In this document: piece by piece, positions 52,876 through 53,643 of the stretch
Layout of the letters: each line of letters begins with the position of its first letter
How positions within the stretch are numbered: the stretch's first letter is position 1
Source of the DNA: Acidobacteriota bacterium
Lineage (GTDB): Bacteria; Acidobacteriota; Blastocatellia; Pyrinomonadales; Pyrinomonadaceae
NCBI GenBank assembly: GCA_019239425.1
Contig: JAFAZX010000001.1
Location: 1 to 53,643 of the forward strand
Direction: 5' to 3'
Length of the DNA stretch: 53,643 bases
Notes under the pieces: model-generated
What the model was told of the DNA's origin: nothing
Seen by the model: the letters and a program-made list of their open reading frames with translations, nothing else
Database searches by the model: none
Program-made: the position numbers and the translations under genes

Positions 52876-53643
52876 ATGACAGTCGGCAGACGTGAGTTTA
52901 TGGGCGGCGCGCTGGCCGCGGGGGCGCTGGCGCTGGTCGCGCCGCGCGGCGCGCAGGGGGCCGAGTCGAAGATCGAGGTGCTGCTGAACGAGCCGGTCGG
53001 CACCATCTCGCCGAACATCTACAGCCACTTCATCGAGCACCTCGGCGGCGTCATCTACGACGGCATCTGGGTCGGCGAGGACTCGAAGGTGCCGAACGTC
53101 GGCGGCATCCGCCGCGAGCTGGTCGAGCACGTCAAGCGCATCAAGCCGGGCGTCATGCGCTGGCCCGGCGGCTGCTTCGCCGACCAGTACGACTGGCGCG
53201 ACGGCATCGGCCCGCGCGACAAGCGACCGCGCCGCGTCAACTTCTGGGCCGACACCAACTACAAGGCGACCGACGCCTATAAGAATCTGAAGACGGGGCC
53301 GCAGAAGTACGAGCCGAACTGGTTCGGGACGGGCGAGTTCATGCAGTTCTGTCGTCTGACGGGTTCGCAGCCATACTTCGCCGCCAACGTCCGCAGCCGC
53401 GACGTGCGCACCTTCCTCGAATGGCTCGAATACTGCAACGCGCCCGCCGGGCTGACGACGCTCTCGGACATGCGCGCCGCCAACGGCGACCGAGAGCCTT
53501 ACAACGTCTCCTACTGGGGCATCGGCAACGAGTCCTGGGGCTGCGGCGGCGACATGACGCCCGAGGAGTACGCGACCGAGTTCCGCAAGTTCACCGCGTG
53601 GGTGCCGACCTACCAGACCGTCAAGTACAACTTCATCGCCACG
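52876..53643 (+). CDS. Alpha-L-arabinofuranosidase, GH51, 5' part
   Basis: The frame is open from ATG 52876 to the last base (256 codons), so the 3' part is outside the window. The N terminus has a twin-arginine signal (GRREFMGG, then a hydrophobic run and RGAQGAE), suggesting folded export. The mature part begins like GH51 enzymes: ISPNIYSHFIEHLGGVIYDGIW, then VMRWPGGCFADQYDWRDGIG and WGIGNESWGCGG, where the Glu is the acid/base catalyst. It would release arabinose from arabinan side chains of rhamnogalacturonan I. It lies 22 bases behind the transporter 2 fusion gene with no terminator seen, so it is probably in the same operon. Confidence 0.92.
   Translation, partial: MTVGRREFMGGALAAGALALVAPRGAQGAESKIEVLLNEPVGTISPNIYSHFIEHLGGVIYDGIWVGEDSKVPNVGGIRRELVEHVKRIKPGVMRWPGGCFADQYDWRDGIGPRDKRPRRVNFWADTNYKATDAYKNLKTGPQKYEPNWFGTGEFMQFCRLTGSQPYFAANVRSRDVRTFLEWLEYCNAPAGLTTLSDMRAANGDREPYNVSYWGIGNESWGCGGDMTPEEYATEFRKFTAWVPTYQTVKYNFIAT

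Overview
The window is a G+C-rich stretch of bacterial DNA. It is almost entirely devoted to breaking down a pectin-type polysaccharide and using the released L-rhamnose. The organism is probably an acidobacterium, perhaps of the Blastocatellia type. This rests on inference: a VWFA-domain protein of the kind named after Acidobacteria (11543-13846), the high G+C content, the wealth of carbohydrate-active enzymes, and many long perfect inverted repeats between genes. No rRNA, tRNA, transposase, phage or CRISPR feature was seen.

Layout. (1) 1-13846, mostly plus strand: the 3' end of a family 2 glycosidase, a large beta-helix protein of unknown activity, an esterase, a minus-strand group (broken sulfatase, DUF485 protein, ActP-type symporter), an intact sulfatase followed by a formylglycine-generating enzyme, and a VWFA gene interrupted by an in-frame amber codon. 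(2) 13968-29988, all minus strand: a rhamnogalacturonan I locus, in transcription order CE12 esterase, sialate-O-acetylesterase-like protein, CE12 esterase, PL11 lyase, GH106, GH2, GH105, GH28, GH28. (3) 30268-44993, plus strand: a LacI-HTH/ROK hybrid regulator, ABC sugar transporter 1 with an aldose epimerase, a LacI regulator, then the rhamnose genes (rhamnulose-1-phosphate aldolase/dehydrogenase, isomerase, kinase) and a tandem class II aldolase protein. (4) 45144-53643: lutABC, ABC sugar transporter 2 (including a permease fused to its binding protein) and the 5' part of a GH51 arabinofuranosidase.

How it works together (inference from families). Exported lyases, hydrolases and esterases cut rhamnogalacturonan and its galactan/arabinan branches. 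Two RbsABC-type transporters import the sugars. Rhamnose is isomerised, phosphorylated and split to DHAP and L-lactaldehyde. The dehydrogenase half of the same protein would oxidise lactaldehyde to lactate, and LutABC would take lactate to pyruvate. Acetate freed by the esterases could enter through the ActP-type symporter. Sulfatases plus their activating enzyme suggest a sulfated substrate.

Notable signals. Six families of palindromic repeats (called R1 to R6 here) fill the gaps between genes. In places they have become coding sequence: an R1 copy encodes a signal peptide, an R3 copy encodes an interdomain linker, and R2 and R3 copies supply stop codons. The ROK hybrid and the LacI regulator have the same recognition helix. 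A recurring AACCGNTT-centred palindrome lies upstream of at least five transcription units, which suggests a shared rhamnose regulon.
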